DNA of 64,000 nucleotides from Helianthus annuus (lineage: Eukaryota > Streptophyta > Magnoliopsida > Asterales > Asteraceae), in the NCBI RefSeq assembly GCF_002127325.2, contig NC_035433.2, positions 17,038,611 through 17,102,610 of the forward strand. Reading direction: 5' to 3'. Both the position numbers and the translations under genes were made by a program. The notes under the pieces were generated by a model. It searched no databases, was not told the origin of the DNA, and saw only the letters and a program-made list of their open reading frames with translations. Positions 23,367 to 35,505 of this stretch are shown here, piece after piece (the stretch's first letter is position 1; each line of letters begins with the position of its first letter).

Positions 23367-26300
23367 CACTAGTTGCATCAACATTAGGTTCGCTAGGTTT
23401 TGACTGGTCTTCGGGGAACAAATGTGGATACTTAAGTTTCATCTGGTCCTCGCGTTCCCACGTGAACTCTGGACCACGTCTTGAGTTCCAACGAACTCTC
23501 ACAATCGGTATACGGCTGTGTTTACGAACTTTAACTTCCCGATCCATAATCTCAATTGGTTCTTCGACAAACTGCAATTTGTCGTCTATCTTCAGCTCTT
23601 GAAATGGTACAACTAGTGTTTCATCAACCAAAAACTTCTTTAGTTGTGATACGTGAAATACATCATGGACATTACCCAGCTCAGCAGGTAATTCCAACCT
23701 GTAGGCCACCTTTCCAATTCGTTCCAGAATTTTGAATGGTCCTACATAGCGAGGGTTTAGTTTGCCGCGTTTCCCAAAACGCACCACACCCTTCCAGGGT
23801 GAAACCTTTAACATAACGCGGTCGTTAACTTCAAATTCTAGCGGTTTACTACGCTTGTCAGCTTAGCTTTTCTGACGATCGCGAGCTGCGGCCATACGGT
23901 TTCTGATCTGCACAATGCTTTCCGATGCTTCAAGAACAAACTCAGGGCCTGTAATCTGACTATCACCCACCTCATGCCAGCAGAGTGGTGAACGACATTT
24001 CCGTCCGTACAGTGCTTCGAACGGAGCTGCCTTAATGCTTGTATGGTAGCTGTTGTTGTAGGAGAACTCTATCAACGGTAAGTGCTTCTCCCATCCTTTT
24101 CCAAAGTCGAGTACGCATGCCCGAAGCATATCTTCGAGTGTTTGGATGGTGCGCTCGCTTTGACCATCCGTCTGTGGGTGATAAGCGGTACTCATGTCGA
24201 GTTGGGAACCAAACGATTTATGCATTGACTGCCATAACTCTGAAGTGAAACGCGGATCACGGTCTGAAATGATAGAAGTTGGCACTCCATGCCTAGAACC
24301 ACTTCCTTAAGATACACTGCTGGCAGCTGAGAAAACTTGTCCGTTTCCTTGATTGCTAGGAAGTGTGCTGATTTCGTGAGGCGATCAACAATCACCCAAA
24401 TAGTGTCATTCCCAGCCTGAGTTCTTGGTAGTCCTGTCACGAAATCCATAGCGATCTGTTCCCACTTCCATGTGGGTATCTCTGGTTGCTGCAGTAGACC
24501 TGAGGGCTTTTGATGTTCTGCTTTGACTTTAGCACAAGTCAAACATTTGCTGACGTAGGTTGCTATATGAGCCTTCATGCTGGGCCACCAGTAGGTAGTT
24601 TTCAAGTCATGGTACATCTTATCTGATCCAGGATGTACAGAGTAGCGTGATTTATGTGCCTCTTCCATTACGAGTTCCCGTAAGTTGCCAAAGAATGGGA
24701 CCCAAATGCGCCCAGTTACATAGTAAGCGCCGTCTCCCTTTTGTTCTAGTCGTTGTCTCGAGCCACGTAAAGCTTCAGCTCGAACGTTCTCTGGTTTCAA
24801 CGCTTCTAACTGAGCGTCTCGTATCTGGGAAGGAAGGTTGGACTGGATCGTGAGTTGCAATGCTCGCACGCGCCTAGGTGCATTATCCTTTCTGCTGAGG
24901 GCGTCAGCTACAACGTTCGCCTTGCCCGGATGATACTTGATGGCACATTCATAATCGTTCAATAACTCCACCCATCGTCGTTGTCGCATATTCAACTCTT
25001 TCTGGTCAAAGATGTGCTGGAGACTCCTATGGTCGGTGTAGATGGTGCATTTGGTACCGTACAGATAGTGCCTCCAAATCTTCAACGCAAATACCACCGC
25101 TCCTAACTCCAAGTCGTGCGTCGTGTAGTTCTTCTCGTGCACCTTCAGCTGACGAGAAGCATAAGCTATTACCTTCTCGCGTTGCATCAACACGCAACCG
25201 AGACCCTGAATTGACGCGTCACAATATACCACAAAATCTTCGGTGCCCTCTGGTAAAGACAAGATCGTTGCACTACAAAGTTTCTGCTTCAGAACTTGGA
25301 AGGCCTCTTCCTGCTTCGTTCCCCAAGAGTACGTTGTGTTCTTCTGTGTCAGCGAGGTGAGAGGTTGCGCGATTTTCGAGAAATCCTTAATGAACCTTCG
25401 ATAATACCCTGCGAGACCAAGAAATTGTCGCACCTCAGACGGAGTCTTTGGTGCCGCCCAATTCTTAACTGCATCCACCTTTGCAGGATCCACATGTATC
25501 CCTTTCTCGTTAACAACATGCCCAAGAAAGTGCACTTCTCGAATCCAAAAGTCGCACTTTGAAAATTTCGCATACAACTGCTCCCTTCTCAAGAGTTCCA
25601 AGATGAGACGTAGGTGACGCTCGTGATCTCCCTTGTTCTTGGAATAGACTAAGATGTCGTCAATAAACACTATAACAAACTCGTCGAGATATGGCTTGCA
25701 TACGCGGTTCATGAGATCCATGAAAACCGCTGGTGCATTGATCAATCCAAACGGCATGACCAAAAACTCATAGTGTCCGTAGCGTGTTCGAAAGGCTGTC
25801 TTGGGAACATCCTCTTCCCTAACCCTTACCTGTTGATAACCCGACCTTAAGTCGATCTTTGAATAGAAACTTGACCCTTGCAACTGGTCGAACAAGTCGT
25901 CGATGCGTGGTAACGAATAACGGTTCTTAATGGTCACCTTGTTGAGTTCTCGATAGTCGATACACATACGGAATGACCCGTCTTTCTTCTTTACGAACAG
26001 AACTGGGGCTCCCCAAGGCGACGAACTGGGTCGAATGAAACCCCTATCCAACAACTCCTGCAATTGATTGGACAGTTCCTGTAACTCTCCAGGTGCTAAC
26101 CGGTAAGGAGCTCGAGCAATTGGAGCCGCTCCCGGTGCAAGATCAATCTGAAATTCTACTTGACGGTGAGGGGGTAACCCTGGTAGCTCCTCTGGGAATA
26201 CATCAGCAAATTCTCGCACCATTGGTAGATCCTCGATCTTACTCTCTTCAGACTGAGCGTTGGTAACTAACGCTAACAGTGCAGGATACCCCTTTTGTAG

Positions 26301-28079
26301 ATATTGCTGTGCACGCATGGCCGTGATAATCCCAACCATCGTCCCACTACGATGCCCTTGAACCAACAGTGACTCTACATCAGGGAGAGGAATACGCACA
26401 ATCTTCTCCTTACACAGAATTTCTGCTTGGTGCTTGGACAACCAATCCATGCCTACCACTATGTCAAAACTACCGAGCGTAACGGGAAGGAGGTCAATGT
26501 CAAACACCTGACCCACGAGATCTAGTTTGCATCCAAAAAGGACATTTGAGGCTTCTATCGTCTTACCATCTGCTAGTTCTACTACTTGTTTAACCTCTAA
26601 GGGTGTTGGGGTTATCCCTAATCGTTGACTAAACTCTAGGGACACGTAACTCCAATCGGCACCCGAATCAAATAATACAGAAGCAATACGATCATTAACA
26701 GGAAACGTACCAGTTACAACGTTGCCGTCATTCCTGGCATCCCCTGCTCCAAGCTGGAACACTCTGCCTCGAGCACCGTTTCCCCCATTATTGCCGTTGT
26801 TGTTGTTGTTGTTGTTTCCAGCGTTGTTATTATTCGAGCGGTTGTTGTCGTTAGCGTTCTGGTTTAACTGAGGGCAATCCCGCTTAAAGTGGCCCTCGTC
26901 ACCACACTGGTAGCACCCCTTCCTGAAACCCTGGTTCTGCTGGGGTGGTTGTCCCTGTTGTCTCTGGTTGTGCTGGTTCTGTTGCTGCTGGTGTTTAGGC
27001 TGTGAGGCCCTACAATCCCTGGCCTCATGGCCCGCCTTACCACACCTGTCACACTTCCGAGTACACGACCCGAAATGATGATAGCCACACTTGTTACATC
27101 GTGGCTTCTTCCCTGCATACGAACCCTGGCTGTGGCCACTTCCCTGGCCTTGATTGACAGAAGACGACTGGCTGATGTTGCGGTTGCTGTTGTCTGGCCT
27201 TTTCTGAGTCTGGCCAGCACTGGAGGCCTTGTCATAATCACTCCACTTCCGCTTGTTATCATTAGCGGACGCAGTGGCAGTGGGTGTAGCAGCTTTAGTG
27301 GCCGAGATACGCGGGGGTAACGAATCGCTTTCCACCTCTTGATCCACAATCTTGTGAGTCAGACGAACGATCTGTGTCAAATCATTGAGATGGGCTGCAG
27401 TGACCAAGCTCTTCACACGCGGAGGCAACCCTTTGATGAATAACTCAATCCTCCGAGACATAGGCCGGGACAAGTTTGGGCACATGTCGGCCAGTTCATA
27501 CGATCGCTTCACATACGCTTCGACTTCAGATCCAACCATCTTCAAGTCGTAGTATTCGTTTTCCAGCTTCTGGACCTCGTCCCGAGGACAGTACTCCTCC
27601 CGGATCAGTTCTTTAAAATCTTCCCAGGTTGTGGCATTCGCTGCCTCGATGCCCAACAACTGTACTTGGGCGTTCCACCAGGTTAGGGCACCATCAGCCA
27701 AGGTACCCGCAGCATACTTCACCCTGTCCCCAGCGGGACAGTTACAGATAGCAAACACAGACTCTGCTTTTTCGAACCATCTTAGGAGTCCCACAGCCCC
27801 TTCAGTCCCGGTGAAGGTCTGTGGCTTGCAGTCCATAAACATTTTGAACGTACACGCAGGCTGGTTAGGTTGAGGTTGCGCTTGTTGACCTAAATAACGG
27901 GAAGAAACACATTATAGGAATGAAAAGACGTGTACGTGGTATAAGAGTAAAGAGTACTTGGTACATTCCGTACCAGCTTGATAGGCTGCTAAAGCCTCAG
28001 CCACGCGGGTATTGATTAGGTCAGTCAACTCAGCCTGAGTCATGTTGATGTTACCACGTCCGTGTCCTCGTCCGCTCAT
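23308..28079 (-). pseudogene. D gag-pol polyprotein, nearly intact, two lesions
   Basis: One frame of 1216 codons (27842 down to 24192) covers most of it. By residue in that frame: gag body 1-240; CCHC knuckles at about 249-277 and 310-323; protease LFDSGAD 390-396; reverse transcriptase with D664 (KIDLRSGY) and FIDD ending D728-D729; RNase H D875, E912, D937, D990; integrase zinc finger H1063, H1070, C1100, C1103 and first core Asp D1133. A one-base loss near 24296-24299 breaks the frame inside the integrase core, and the rest is read from 24285 to 23308 in another frame with a TAG at 23863-23865. The C-terminal chromodomain-like segment ([18 protein letters not shown]) ends near 23330. A short first coding exon starts at 28079 (MSGRGHGRGNINMTQAEL), joined through a predicted intron. 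Enzymes would act in virus-like particles and the nucleus. Confidence 0.95.
27890..27973 (-). other. Predicted 84-nt intron in the D gag leader
   Basis: Exon 1 (28079-27974) ends CAAGCTG, followed by GTACGG. The sequence is T-rich before CCCGTTATTTAG at 27890, then GTCAACAAGC. Joining puts the MSGRGHGRG start in frame with the long gag frame (a split Gly codon, then [10 protein letters not shown] and on to the Met at 27842). Read through, the intron contains an in-frame TAA, so either splicing or a downstream start is needed. Confidence 0.6.
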
Positions 28080-28594
28080 AATTCTATATACGAAGATGAA
28101 CCGATTCAGGAAATCAAAACGAGATGGAAATCAAGTAGCATGTTCGTATCTACGTACTACCAAGTTCACACATAATAAGGCAGAACCCTTCTCACGCTCG
28201 ATAAGCCTCCCTGGGACTTGCATGCACCCCACGTTATTATTAAGTGTGCACCCATAATAATAAGGCGATTTGCATGTTCATCTCAGAGCCTCTTAGCTTG
28301 CGCTCGAAGTTTCCCCCGTTCAAACAACACAACAGATGATATCACAGTTCTATGGTTTACATGAGTCGAAGAGTAGTGTCACACTATCATGTCACTATGG
28401 TGTTAGACGTTTCAGTTCATATACGTTGTGGGTGTGTGACTGCTAAGCAAGTAATGTATAAAGTGAGAGAGAGACGAACCTTGCAATCTGGAGCTGAGTG
28501 TCATGATCGATTTTCGAAGTTGTTCGGTTATAGTCTGGTTTTACAAAACGTTTTAAAACCTAGTTCACTATAACCAGTGGCTCTGATACCAAAC
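28080..28594 (-). other. D leader and PBS
   Basis: The PBS (plus-strand TGGCTCTGATACCAAAC, 28578-28594) directly abuts the right LTR and is the complement form of TTGGTATCAGAGCCA, matching initiator tRNA-Met. The leader down to the gag ATG at 28079 shows no convincing frame. It resembles the leaders of B (42241-42588, 49226-49573) and C. Confidence 0.85.
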
Positions 28595-30891
28595 TGTAAC
28601 ACCCCCAAAATACCACCTGCGGAAACCCCGCGAGGCGTGTTACACATCAGAGTCTGAGCCACCAATCACATTGAACCAATAGTAAATGCTTAAATAAAAC
28701 ATGACATTAATAGCCAAGATTAAATGTCAAACACAATATTAATTCCCAAGAGTTATGTAGCGGAAGCATATGATAAATCGTTTAGTAATTGTTTCGAAAT
28801 AACTTAAAACCAATGTATCAATTATAAATAATCCAGTAGCTTCGATCCATGACCACTCCAGCACGCCCAGATAGCAAGTCCATGCTCCAAAGTTAACGAC
28901 CTACAAGCATGCAAACAAGTGTGTCAGACTACGCTGGTGAGTTCAAGGTTTTGTTAACGTGTTGAATTACCAGATGTATGTTAATGCGATTCAATGTTGC
29001 GTTACGACGTTGCTCATGTTAGATACCCTAGGGAGTGTGCCCATGTATATCCGGGGAGTGGTTACCCCTTAACGACTGTTCGCTATGTTGCCATCGTTAG
29101 ATACCCTAGGGAGTGTGCCCATATGTATCCGAGGAGTGTGCCTCTAACAACCATAGCCCTATCCATATAATTAGTTCACGCCCGTCCTTACGGCCCGGTG
29201 TGAGGTTTCCCACCTAATAGCGCTATCAACTAATTACCCCCATTGCCCTCCAGGCAATAACCAAAACCGATTAAGTTGTTTACCCAATGTTTCCCTTCCA
29301 AATGTTTACCAGTTGTCCCAAACCACCGGGACGCATGCTTGAGAAAATGCAATGAACTCACCTGGGATTGCTCGGCAGGTTATACCAAAGTTACTTGACT
29401 TTAAAGTGATCAAACACGTCCTAACACGTTTATTGTACAAGTCAGGTTCGGTTCACGTAAAGCACGTATGGTTACATAGAGTTAACAAGTTACAAGCATA
29501 CATAGTTCATGGCACATACACAATTGTTAAATATATCGTCACTGATTTAGGCGGTTCATAAGAATGGGCTCGCACAAGTCTTAGCGGCCTTGTGCGAGTC
29601 ACTCGTTGAGGCCCAATGATGCTCGGCCCAAGAACATAACACATAGTGATCTTGTACGGTCCTGTTAACTTTGTGCGATTGATAGACATTGTGCGGGTGG
29701 GCCTTGGGCTGGTTCGGTCCATTAATAAATCAATAACTATCCAACATAACTACGGCCCAATTTAAATAATCCTTAGGCCTTGTGCGATCCTACTGGATTG
29801 TGCGACCGGACCTGCCCAATCCATCATATATACCCGGCCCAAAGATTAAAGCCCAACCAATAAACAATTAACAAGCTTGTGCGATTCAAGGCATCTTGTG
29901 CGACTGGCCCAAGATGTCTTGTGCGACTAAACTGCTTGTTTACCTAAGAAGTCTTGTGCGATCAGATGTAAGTGGACCCCCTTGTGCGATTGGTGTTAAT
30001 TTCCGGAAACCATGCCATTCGGTTACAAACATATATCAGTTTCTAAACTTATCATATTAATCAATTAATAAGTTTCCACTCATCCACCTAGCTTATCGTC
30101 GATCAACCAAGGGAATTTATAAACTGATTCATAAGGACCTAATCACGAACAATGCTCATAACACTAAAACACATGCTCATGGTTCATATTCTTGATTATT
30201 AACATGGATTTACTATCATAATAATCCTACCAAATCATTCGTACAAGAAAACATTTCAGCCGATTACTATGTGTTAGGTTCTAATTCCAATTCGTGCAAT
30301 CCAGATCGTAAAAGCATTATCACGTATACATGTGAGCCGATTTATCAAGAACATAACAATCAACATACATATTCCCTAAATCACCATGTAATACGAATAG
30401 ATCAAAACATTATTCAACACACATTCAGTAATCAAAAACACTAACCGGTTGAAAGAGGACTCGATCCGAATAGGGAAATCTTCGAGAGATAGGAGGTGGT
30501 GGCCGTCGGGTTTGAGAGAGAAGGAGAGGGGAGGAAGCTAGGGTTTCGGTATGTGTGGATGTGTTGCGTAAAAGTGTGAGATAACAATCATCTCTCAAGT
30601 GTATACGAGTAAGGGGATGGGCCGACCCAAACATGGGCTGCCTTAATGTCCGGTTACAAGCTTTACGGCCCAAAAGGGCTTGTGTGATTCGGGGTTGTTG
30701 TGCGGTCGAGCGGGTGTGTGGATTGTTGTGCGATCGGATCATGTATTCATATAACATATCATTTACATATTTACTAACACATATCACATAATCATAACAC
30801 ATAACGCGTACAACATAACAATTAATAATTATAATAAATCACATAAGCATGTATCGCTACACAAAATAGGTTCGAATTGCGTGTTGTCACA
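28595..30891 (-). repeat. D right LTR (5' LTR)
   Basis: Same length as 20940-23236 and nearly identical, with scattered single changes (for example at about 29046 and 28718). Donor of the predicted LTR intron at 29361 (GTGAGTTC) and acceptor at 28901. The left copy has GCGAGTTC at the donor, a recent change in the 3' LTR. Confidence 0.94.
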
Positions 30892-32539
30892 GTTCTCAAC
30901 TGTCGTCTCGATGGGTGCTCGGTCATTGGTACGTACACACAAAAAGGCTTATCTTCACGGATATAACTGGGGCTTCCCAAAGTGAGAATTAGGTCCAACA
31001 AACTCTTATGCTACAGTTCTCGTAGTAGATTACACGGTTCTTTCAACCCTTCTGGTGTAAGGCGGTAGGAGTATGAGTATTCGGAGCTCCCTCTAATCGT
31101 GAGATCACTGAGTTTCTGACTAATAGTTGTGGTAGTAGACCTGAAAGCTCCTCCAATTGCACTTTGAGATGAGTCACAACAATCAGTGGGTCCTCGATCC
31201 TATCTTACTTAGTCTGATCATTAGATATGGTTGCTAATACAGTGAGGTCCTCCTTCCATAGGCGCTTTCGAGGCTGTCATTACTGACATGATGCTAATCT
31301 TTTCACCACTCTGGTACTTTAGAGCATATAGTGACGCCAAATTTCTTCTCACAGGGTACGTCCGGGCGATATGTCTGTAACTGCTAAGAATAGCAGAGGT
31401 AACACCGGTGTCGAATGTCTGTCCCCCGCAATATCGAGTTTGCATCCCAACTAACTTTTGCGGTTTCCGCTGTCCTGCCCTCAGCCGGTTTCATAACAGG
31501 CTTGGTTTCAAGAAGCATCAGGGTTAAACGGAATCGAGCCGAAGCGATTTGCTATCCATCCAAACTACCATGTTGTTATTGTCCTGTCGTCGCCCACGTC
31601 AATCCTAAATATCCTTTCGCGAGCACCACTGCCGGTGTTATTGTTACAATCACACGGATTTCTACCATACTGTCATCGCTCCCTTGGTGGTTGTCGTTTT
31701 GAATTATCAACTGCCATTACATGCCGTAGGCACCTTCATTTCCATACTGTAAGCTACTATTACAAGTACCTTGATGTCACGATAGTTGTTGCTTCTAATG
31801 TTGTTGCTCGAAACAGGACTCTACGATCCTTCACCAACGATGTCCATCTCTTCATATTTCGTGCTAAGTCCCAAGGTGCTACTCGTTGTGTTGGAAGTTA
31901 CAAAGTCCACATCCTGATCGATTGTCATCGTTTACGTTTCGATTTATTCATAAAAGTCGGCTCCCATAAGTTGCTGACTAGAATTAAGGATTCGTTTGGA
32001 GTCAAATCGTTGATGTTCATTGTCAATAATTGGAGTCGTTCAAATGCTGAAGTCGGTAGAGTACTAAATTTACCCTTATGCCCATCGTTCTTACAAGTTG
32101 ACTGGGTAAAACAAGGTAGGTTTCCAGAGTGTCGCAGGTGTGACCGCCCTTCAGGGTCTGAGATGTGAGTATATTGAGTTCCAACAACAAAGAGGAGTGG
32201 GGGGAAAGAAAAGGGGTATAAACCAATCATGGACGCTGCAACATCCACTCAGGGACGTTCGTACAAGCACCTAGCATTCTACTTAGTTTGCTAGGCGTTC
32301 AAAGGGATGTTCAAGTAATACTCGATAGCATTGCGATTTCAAAAGGATTCAAAGAGAGGTGAGAAAGTCACATTTGAGTAGGAGACGATCACTGTTATGA
32401 CTCCTATTGGTTTGTTACGTGTCACACTGATCAATTAATAGAGCGGAACCCCTCCTTCACTTGTTAAGCCTCACTGGGACTCGCATGCACCCCACATTAT
32501 TATTATGTGTGCACCCACAATAATATTGTGATTTGCATG
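30892..32539 (-). pseudogene. B left internal region, part 2: decayed pol 5' half and gag
   Basis: Begins with GTTCT (target-site copy) and continues the decayed B polyprotein. Near 30967-30990 it resembles the reverse transcriptase segment encoding SSPWGAP in D, near 31415-31450 the protease region, and near 31640-31720 the Asn-rich gag. No frame is open across a domain. The open frames 31635-32168 plus and 31925-32248 minus have a copy in the right internal region and no recognisable product. It ends with GCATG (32535-32539), the C target site. Confidence 0.75.
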
Positions 32540-35352
32540 TGTCACACCCCCAAAATCCACACGCGGAGTATCACCGCTTGGGAGCGTGACTGACCAGGAT
32601 CAAGCCACCAATCATATTGAACATGTAATTAATATTAAGTAGAATAAATGTAAACCATCCATCCAATACGATAGGTGTTCAAAACATAACCATAGTTTCA
32701 AAGTGTAGCGGAAGCATAGTAAATAATACAACAATAGTTAATAGTTTTAAATGTCATAATAGTTCAACGTAGAAACCACGATCCTTGTCCACAACGACCC
32801 GCTTCTCCAGTGCAAGCTCCAAGTACCTAACGATCTGCAAGGCATGTAACAGAATGATCAACAAACTAGTTGAGCGAGTTCACAGAAAATAAATGCGTAA
32901 TAGTAAGTTCGTTTGTAACGGGTGGCTCTACTGGGCCGTTAGTACGTTCTATTGGTGGGGGCTTCCCACGTTGTATAACCACTAGACTATTCGTAACTAT
33001 AAGTATCCTTCACAACCGAGGATAGTGATCAGTATAAGTATCCTGCACATCCGAGGATAGTGATCAGTATAAGTATCCTTCACATCCGAGGATAGTGATC
33101 AGTATAAGTATCCTTCACAACCGAGGATAGTGATCAGTATAAGTATCCTTCACAACCGAGGATAGTGATCAGTATAAGTATCCTTCACAACCGAGGATAG
33201 TGATCAGTATAAGTATCCTTCACAACCGAGGATAGTGATCAGTATAAGTATCCTTCACATCCGAGGATAGTAATATGGTAGTCTAGTCATAGTGTCAGTA
33301 GTGTATCTATTCAACCTTATCCTTTCAACCCCATTCCCAATACCCCGGGAATCCCATGCCTTGGTAAGAGTGTGAACTCACCTTGGTTTGCTCGGTATGC
33401 TAGGTTATGCGTTCGCAAGTAATCCATCAAGTCCTATTGTGTGCACGTGTAATAAATCAGTTCATGTTCGTAATGATACACAGTTAATCTATGTCACAAA
33501 GCGTTTGACAGCTAACATCATGTATCATATAAGCATTCCACCCTATTCATGAAGTACGTATACTTTATATAATGTCTTTCACTATATTCTACTTTAGTTA
33601 TTCATTAACATGCCTTACTTGGTTAACAGTTTAATAAGGTTAACATACATTGCGCAGTACAGTCATCACTAAAAGATAATAGCATCACCAGTATCATATA
33701 AGGAAGTATAAGGAAGTCGGATACGATCATATGTTTGAAATACGTACAACATTATCACTTTAACAAATTCGGACCACCGCTTTTACAAGAATAAAGTCGG
33801 ACAAGGTACCTAGGCGCAAAGGTCGGATGAGCATAGTTCAAAGAACTCGGGCAGGGGATTCCTTTTTAAAACTCGGACAAGGGACTTGTCCCTTATAAAA
33901 CTCGGACTCCCCATCCTTTGCAAAGACTCGGGAATCCATCCCCCTATATAAAGTCGGACTAATGCACCTCGTATATACTTGGATACAAGCACACATACAT
34001 ATGATCAAACTTACACTTCATATGCACTAAATACAAAAATGGCCGCCCAAGACTTTAATTACTCCTACATGATTGGACCGATTAACCTACCAACCAAAAA
34101 TGTCCCCCACAAGACCTCCTGCAAATCTATTTACTTTTAACCTTGAACCCTTCACCACTAGGTAACATGCTAGCCGCCAATGTACATGCATCAATTCATA
34201 CCACCCCATGCAAAATATGTTGGCCGACAATGACTAGGTAACAACACATGCAGTACACATTAGACTTTTGATGTATGTGAAAGACACCATTAATTTCGAT
34301 GGGACTTCTGTTATTAACAAATAGATATAGTCTATGGCCATATTATGGGCTGTCAGTTTCTTCATTATCAATAATAGTTGTAAACTACATCCCTAACCAT
34401 GTGAGGCCAAACGATCACATCACCCCATATCAATTATGGCTGCCCACTATTACATGTTCCCATATTTTAATGCTTCACTAATACATATGGTAATACATAT
34501 GGTGGCCGACAAAAGCAACTCACACAAGAGGCTATTGGACCAAAATTCATGCATATTCATGGCATACCATTCATACAAAAAGGATCCTATTATTTACAAG
34601 AATCATGGCCGACATAAGCGGTTAATCTCTTGCTGCTATAAACTAATCAACAATTTGTGTACATACATTTAACGATTTGTTAAGGCATCGAATAGAAATT
34701 AAACAACAACATAAACTAACCACGATGGAAGGATCACAAGATTGATCAGAAGGAAACCTTGGGTAATGCAGTTGCCGTCGCACAGAGGTAATAGGGTTCT
34801 AGGGTTTACTTCTTAACCAAATTTCAACGTACAAAAAGGTTAATATCAGGACATGTAATTTGTGCGCTACTGGGCCGAAGCCCAATTCTGTCTCTTTATA
34901 TTTTTTTTTTCTTTTTTTTTTTTTTTTTGCTGGCCCACTTCGAGAGTAGGGTGATTTCGGGTGGGGAGTTTATTTCGAGTGGGGGTGTTTTCGTGTGAGA
35001 GTGTAAAGATATTTTGGCAAAGGTTACACATTCATTTCACATTACACTCAAACATATTATGAATACTAAGAATTTATATCAACGTAATTCTATTTGGTTT
35101 TGAATTAGATATGCCAAACATGCTATCAATACGAAACGTGTATGATTATGTACCCACTAATAATGCACACCACACCACACATATATAAATACACGTTTAA
35201 CACCCACCATGTAAAACATACCAACCACAATACAATTCAACTTATTACTAACACGTACAGTTGTGAAACAAACAAGTCATGTCAACAAACAGTCAAAACA
35301 ATTAATCGTGCAATAGTGCGAAGATGGAATCTTAGAAACTCGAGTTGTCACA
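32540..35352 (-). repeat. C left LTR (3' LTR)
   Basis: Plus-strand edges TGTCACACCCCC and GAGTTGTCACA. Contains eight 35-bp repeats (about 32998-33276), the predicted intron 32835-33381, many CTCGGAC/GTCGGAC-type motifs (33715-33960), GGCCGAC/GGCCGCC motifs (34040-34620) and a long T-run (about 34900-34928). The open frames 33810-33992 and 34299-34672 also appear in the right LTR and are not considered genes. Confidence 0.94.
32998..33276 (-). repeat. 35-bp tandem repeats in C left LTR, eight units
   Basis: Period 35, each unit containing TATCCT...AGGATA, a six-pair inverted repeat, and GTGATCAGTA. Variants have CACAACC or CACATCC. The right LTR (about 39919-40160) has seven units in the same variant order, missing one CACAACC unit. 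Confidence 0.92.
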
Positions 35353-35505
35353 TTATCCCCAACTTGAAAGAAATTTCGTCCCGAAATTTGGAATGCGGTT
35401 ACTGAGGAAGCGAGGTAAGTTGGCGAGGTAAGTCGTATCGTTTACTGGTTTTCCTGGGGTGTCACATCATCCCCCCATTAATTTGGAATTTCGTCCCGAA
35501 ATTCA
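35353..35505 (-). promoter_or_regulatory. C double PPT/hairpin module
   Basis: Proximal module: TTATCCCCAACTT at 35353-35365, with AATTTCGTCCCGAAATT near 35371, abutting the LTR used. Distal module: TGTCACA ending at 35466, TCATCCCCCC, then AATTTCGTCCCGAAATT near 35489. Spacing between the two LTR-start-like ends is 114 bp. Confidence 0.85.

Larger units (their letters stand above)
20940..30891 (-). mobile_element. D: complete Ty3/gypsy Tekay-like element
   Basis: Minus-strand element of 9952 bp inserted in B. The 5' LTR is on the right (28595-30891) and the 3' LTR on the left (20940-23236), both 2297 bp and nearly identical by eye. PBS is at 28578-28594, the gag-pol region at 23308-28079, PPT at 23237-23250. 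Target-site duplication GTTCT lies at 20935-20939 and 30892-30896, and the unoccupied site is visible at 47578-47582 in the other B internal region. Equal LTR length and few differences indicate a young insertion. Confidence 0.96.

Noticed and set aside
32998..33276. CRISPR-like array of evenly spaced repeats with short palindromes
   Set aside because: Head-to-tail 35-bp repeats without unique spacers, inside a plant LTR.
34890..34930. Long T-run as a poly(A) tail of a retroposed gene
   Set aside because: It lies in the middle of the C LTR and is present in both LTR copies with different length.
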